Assembly: GCF_963678635.1 (NCBI RefSeq)
Contig: NW_026971517.1
Span: forward strand, 1-64,000
DNA from: Symsagittifera roscoffensis
Taxonomy: Eukaryota > Xenacoelomorpha > Acoela > Convolutidae
Length of the DNA: 64,000 nt
Direction: 5' to 3'
Part shown: piece after piece, positions 60,537 through 64,000 of the stretch
Layout: every line of letters begins with the position of its first letter
Numbering within the stretch: position 1 is the stretch's first letter
Notes under the pieces: model-generated
Told to the model about the DNA's origin: nothing
Database searches by the model: none
What the model saw: only the letters and a program-made list of their open reading frames with translations
Made by a program: the position numbers and the translations under genes

Positions 60537-62111
60537 GTAAAAATCACCAGTGCTATAAGCCGATAAAGCATAAGGCAGATGAAGCAAAAAACCGAAAAAT
60601 ACCCTGCCTTTCATATGATTTTTAGCTAGTTACCAAAAAAATTCATCATAGCCAAAAAGTGTCCTTAAATAAAGGGCAGAAATTTAATTTTTCGGTCTAT
60701 TGGAACACTTTTCGGTATTCGGTATAACTCTATATCGGCTTGTTGCACTAGCACTAAACACCAAAATTAGTATGTTTTTGGAAAACTTTCTTTGTTTTTG
60801 AAATTTGTTGATAAAATGTAAACAATTTACCTGTTCGCTTGAATAAATGGTTTTTAATTAACATTCAATTATGTTGGTAAACACTATTTTAAAAAATGTA
60901 CATTTTTTTGATACTTTGAAACGGACCACAACTGACAACGAAAATCGAAATTTAACCTCAGGGCTGAATTTCGGATTTTCTCGAGTTGGAGAAAGGCGAG
61001 ACGGGTTGCGTTTAAAAAAAAACGTTTACGAAAAGTTTGTCCAACTTTTAATTTCAGGTCGACCTTGAAAAAAGAAAAGCCTGTCTTGACCAAATTTTCT
61101 GAGCAGGAGGAAAACTTATGATGCGCTCACCCTCGGCAAAATTAGTATATATTGGCGCCAAAGGCGCCTTTATAAAATTTTAGGGTCGTTCACTAAAAGT
61201 TGGATACGTTGAATTAGTACCAAAGGGTATCCCTCGGGTAATCCGGGGGTTAAACCCCCGCACCCCCTATATCCCCTAATGGATATCCTGTTTTCTTTTA
61301 TGCAGTACTAACTGCAGAAATGAACTTACAATAGAGCTTTACAGTTCCTTTACTCAGATTCGGTATTAGGCTCTTTTTCCAACCCCTCCCCCCACCAAAC
61401 ATAAGCAACAATTTTCAGGCGTAATGAGGTATTTTAAAAAGTTACATGTGAAGACCAAATATGTTTGATACTCGTAGAAAGCGACGAGGTTGCTAAATCA
61501 CCGCATCTCAATAGCAAGGCCCGAATGCTACAATTCAAACATTTAGATCTCCAAAAATTTCAATAATAGATCCAACGGTTCTTATACGAGAAAAAAATTG
61601 CGATGCTTGCTATACGCATGCAAAATTACGTTGCGGTACAAGAAAAAAGTTTTTGCTGAATTACTGATTGTTTAACCATGAAAAAATTGAGCCAGTATGA
61701 TTTTTGGAAACTGTATTTTTTCATATATTTTTTGATTTATTATATAAATCGTTGGAACTAAGTTTTTGCTATTCGGTTCCGAGGGATCTCAAAGTTATGT
61801 TTTTAGGTTCAACTTTTACAAGTCGTTTAAAAAACCAAGTGAATCATGATAATGACATGAGAATTGAAAATCAAAACTATACGAACATATCAGTATGAAA
61901 AGGACCACCATACCAGCTGTTGGTCCATATGGGAACAACCCCCCCCCCCCTAAATTGACCAAGGAAACAATCTCCCCCTACAAATAAGATGACAAACTCA
62001 ATCAGTAAGGCCTGTGTGCTATGCTCAAATCTGATTAGCTGGAAAATATATTTTTTAACCTAGTGAACAATGATATCCCTTATTTGATTTAGGGACTGCG
62101 GTCTGCATTTA

Positions 62112-62200
62112 GACACTGTAGTAACCAATCAGAATCGAGACAAGGAAGATATGAAATTCATTTCTTTCTTGTTTCGATTCTGATTGGTTAATACAGCGTC
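62112..62200. repeat. inverted repeat, about 37-bp arms
   Basis: Arms GACACTGTAGTAACCAATC... and ...GATTGGTTAATACAGCGTC pair over about 37 nt with few mismatches (core AACCAATCAGAATCGA). Small MITE-like. Confidence 0.8.
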
Positions 62201-62304
62201 TGAATACCCGTTTGTCTATATACTGTTATGTAACCTTGATTTAGGAAGAAGGTAAATGACTTGGTTCCAGCTATTCTTACGGTGGCGTGTCATGGAGCCA
62301 AATA

Positions 62305-62404
62305 CCCGGATAGCCGAAAAATAAAGTCGTTCCCGGATAGCCGGAAAATAAATTCGTTCCCGGATAGCCGAAAAATAAATTCCTTCCCGGATAGCCGAAA
62401 TTTC
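62305..62404. repeat. 27-bp tandem repeat, four copies
   Basis: CCCGGATAGCCGAAAAATAA units at 62305, 62332, 62359 and 62386. Degenerate relatives (GATAACCGAAAGG, GATAGCCAAAAAA) occur near 63655-63715. Confidence 0.9.
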
Positions 62405-62749
62405 GGATCTTCTTAAAAAATTATCCCCATTCTACCCCCTACCATTTCTTAATAGGTTGGTAGATTCGTTACTAGGTACCATTAGGTACCATAGGGGAGA
62501 GAATAGTTAAAGAGATGCTACAAACTTACTTAAAAATATCGTTTTTTATTTGGTGTACCCCCTCTCTCTACCCCCCACCCACACTTAGTCCCATCATTTT
62601 TCCTTCCCGCTCCCTTCCCCTCCTCCCAATTACCCCCTCCCCCTACCAACATTTAGCCCACCATTCCACCCCCGGCTATCAAAAAAATAAACAATTAAGG
62701 GCCCCCAACCAAAACTATTATCGTTTATAATTATAATGATGGGGCGGAT

Positions 62750-62950
62750 CTATGATTTTCTCGAGGGGGGGAAATATTAAAAAAAAACAGGCATAAATGC
62801 CGTTTTCGGGATTTTTTTGAAAAATTTTGACCAAAAAATTGCGTTTTTCAGCGCGAAATCTTGTTTGAAATTAGCATATATTGAAAACTTTTAGAGTTTG
62901 TGGGCCGAAAATGGATATCATTGAACATACAAAAGAGGGACCCTTTGTTT
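62750..62950 (+). repeat. hAT-like non-autonomous repeat
   Basis: It starts GGGGCGGATCTATGATTTTC, then TCGAGGGGGGG, with interior TTTTGACCAAAAAATTGCG. The right end is not clear. Confidence 0.6.
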
Positions 62951-63733
62951 GGCGCGGGGGTCGAGTCCCTGTATTAGTCGGATTTTTGTTGTTAATTAAT
63001 TCAATGAGAGTTTATAAAAATTAGCCAATCCAATCTCTTAAAAATGTTCAGAATTTTGATAGCTAACAGTCTGCAAAATTTGAGGCTTTTTTTGTCCAAT
63101 CAAAATGCGTCAAAATTTAGTGAAGAGTTTCCTGATTTTATTTAGTTAAATGCGGACGTATTTAGTTTCTTCGGCTACCTGGGAATGAGGCTCCGTGGGT
63201 ACGCACCATTCTTACCACTTGATTTTTTATGTTTATAGATATAACATACTAATTTTGCAAAGACGTGGCTTTGATCACGTTTTTTCGCAAGGCAGCACCT
63301 GGCTTTTTTGACGTGAAAGCAAATTCCTATACAAGACATGGCCAAACGGCTTAAAAACCAATTTTGCGACTGCAAATTGAAATAAGCTAGACTTGAAAAA
63401 GGTTTCCTCTTCCCAAGACCAAAAACCAAGAGTTGAGAATTTTAATTTCTCCTATCAAATATAATAAATGTTTATCCGATTAGAAACTTCATCGCAATGT
63501 TTATGATAGATCCTGATAAAAAACAAGCTGGTTTTCTATACTTTTTAGCGCGTACTACTTACTTGCGTTCCTCAAAATAGATTTACTTGATACCGCTTTT
63601 ATGCCGTCATTTATTTGCCATAAAAAATTGATCCCGCAAAGCCAAAAAAAATTGTTCCTAGATAACCGAAAGGAAAATTTGTTACCGATAGCCAAAAAAA
63701 AATGCGCTTAAAAAACCGCACGTATATTCAGGC

Positions 63734-64000
63734 CAGGGGCGGATCTAGGATTTTCTCGAAGAGGGGGACGGATGTTCAAAAAGTTTCGGAAATTTTGTCG
63801 ACTTTTTTTTAGGTTGACCAAATATATTTTTCGAGCTCTCACAAAGTACTAAAAGGTCCCTGCTTTGGCCTAAATTTCTGCGCCGCAAGCAAAATTTTGA
63901 AAATAAAAGTGCCATAATAGGCGTTTTTAAGCACGTTTTGGAAAATTGTGACCAAAAAGTTGCATTTTTTTGGCCTGCGCTCCCCCCTCAAAATGAGTAC
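63734..64000 (+). repeat. hAT-like non-autonomous repeat, cut by the window end
   Basis: It begins with the best-preserved terminus, CAGGGGCGGATCTAGGATTT, then the same interior as the copy at 7937 (TTTTTAGGTTGA, TTCGAGCTCTCA, AAAGTACTAAAA, TTTTGACCAAAAAATTGC-like). Confidence 0.7.

Larger units (their letters stand above)
60537..64000 (+). other. intron 11 of the DCX/PLAT gene, running off the window
   Basis: No exon was recognised. It contains a hairpin at 62112-62200, a 27-bp tandem repeat at 62305-62404 and two hAT-like copies. C-rich text at 62560-62660 resembles that at 6510-6800. Confidence 0.6.

Noticed and set aside
61057-61110. Possible next exon of the DCX/PLAT gene after TTAATTTCAG
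   Set aside because: The frame stops after a few codons and lacks the expected W.ldkV PLAT strand.

Overview
The window is AT-rich, intron-containing animal DNA. It shows GT-AG splice junctions with consistent codon phase, very long introns, LTR retrotransposons and many small repeats. The host proteins (doublecortin and PLAT domains, a leucine-rich-repeat-type C-terminus) point to an invertebrate metazoan; I cannot name the taxon.

Layout. At 356-1962 (+) lie the last two exons of a gene whose 5' part is outside the window; the protein end resembles the SOCS-box-like, Cys-rich tail of LRRC58-type leucine-rich-repeat proteins. From 7491 to beyond the right edge runs one large + strand gene. 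Eleven coding exons join in perfect phase into at least 591 codons, with two doublecortin (DCX) domains followed by two PLAT domains, the second cut by the window end. Its introns hold almost everything else. The 8.2-kb intron 2 contains a complete but decayed Ty3/gypsy-type LTR element (9970-16544, minus strand, 214-bp LTRs, 5-bp target duplication). The 33-kb intron 10 (27307-60457) contains a nested, antisense, tandemly duplicated gene family and a decayed Ty1/copia remnant (about 55.0-58.7 kb).

The nested family is the most interesting content. Each complete member appears to be a two-exon gene on the minus strand. Exon 1 encodes about 150 residues with a conserved His (in HW..LIE) and a later conserved Cys (in E..CQTV.K.FLA), an order that suggests a circularly permuted papain-like (PPPDE/LRAT-like) fold. 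Exon 2 encodes about 240-280 residues of helical sequence, with a clear membrane segment in one copy. Gene 1 (29121-33128) looks intact. Gene 2 (36042-38559) has a 1-base frameshift in exon 1. Copies 3, 4 and 5 keep an intact, near-identical exon 1 but share one truncated, frameshifted and stopped exon 2 relic, so the damage came before a recent amplification of a 3.9-4.5 kb unit (about 41.36-54.47 kb). A 111-bp tandem repeat at the 5' end of exon 1 contains a putative leader-exon donor and grew from 3 to 6 copies.

Other structure includes a dispersed hAT-like non-autonomous family ending in CAGGGGCGGATCTAGG (about eight copies), several perfect or near-perfect hairpins that look like small MITEs, a 227-bp six-copy satellite beside gene 1, a five-copy repeat of the exon 1 splice donor of the DCX/PLAT gene, and several short minisatellites. 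No rRNA, confident tRNA or CRISPR array was seen.
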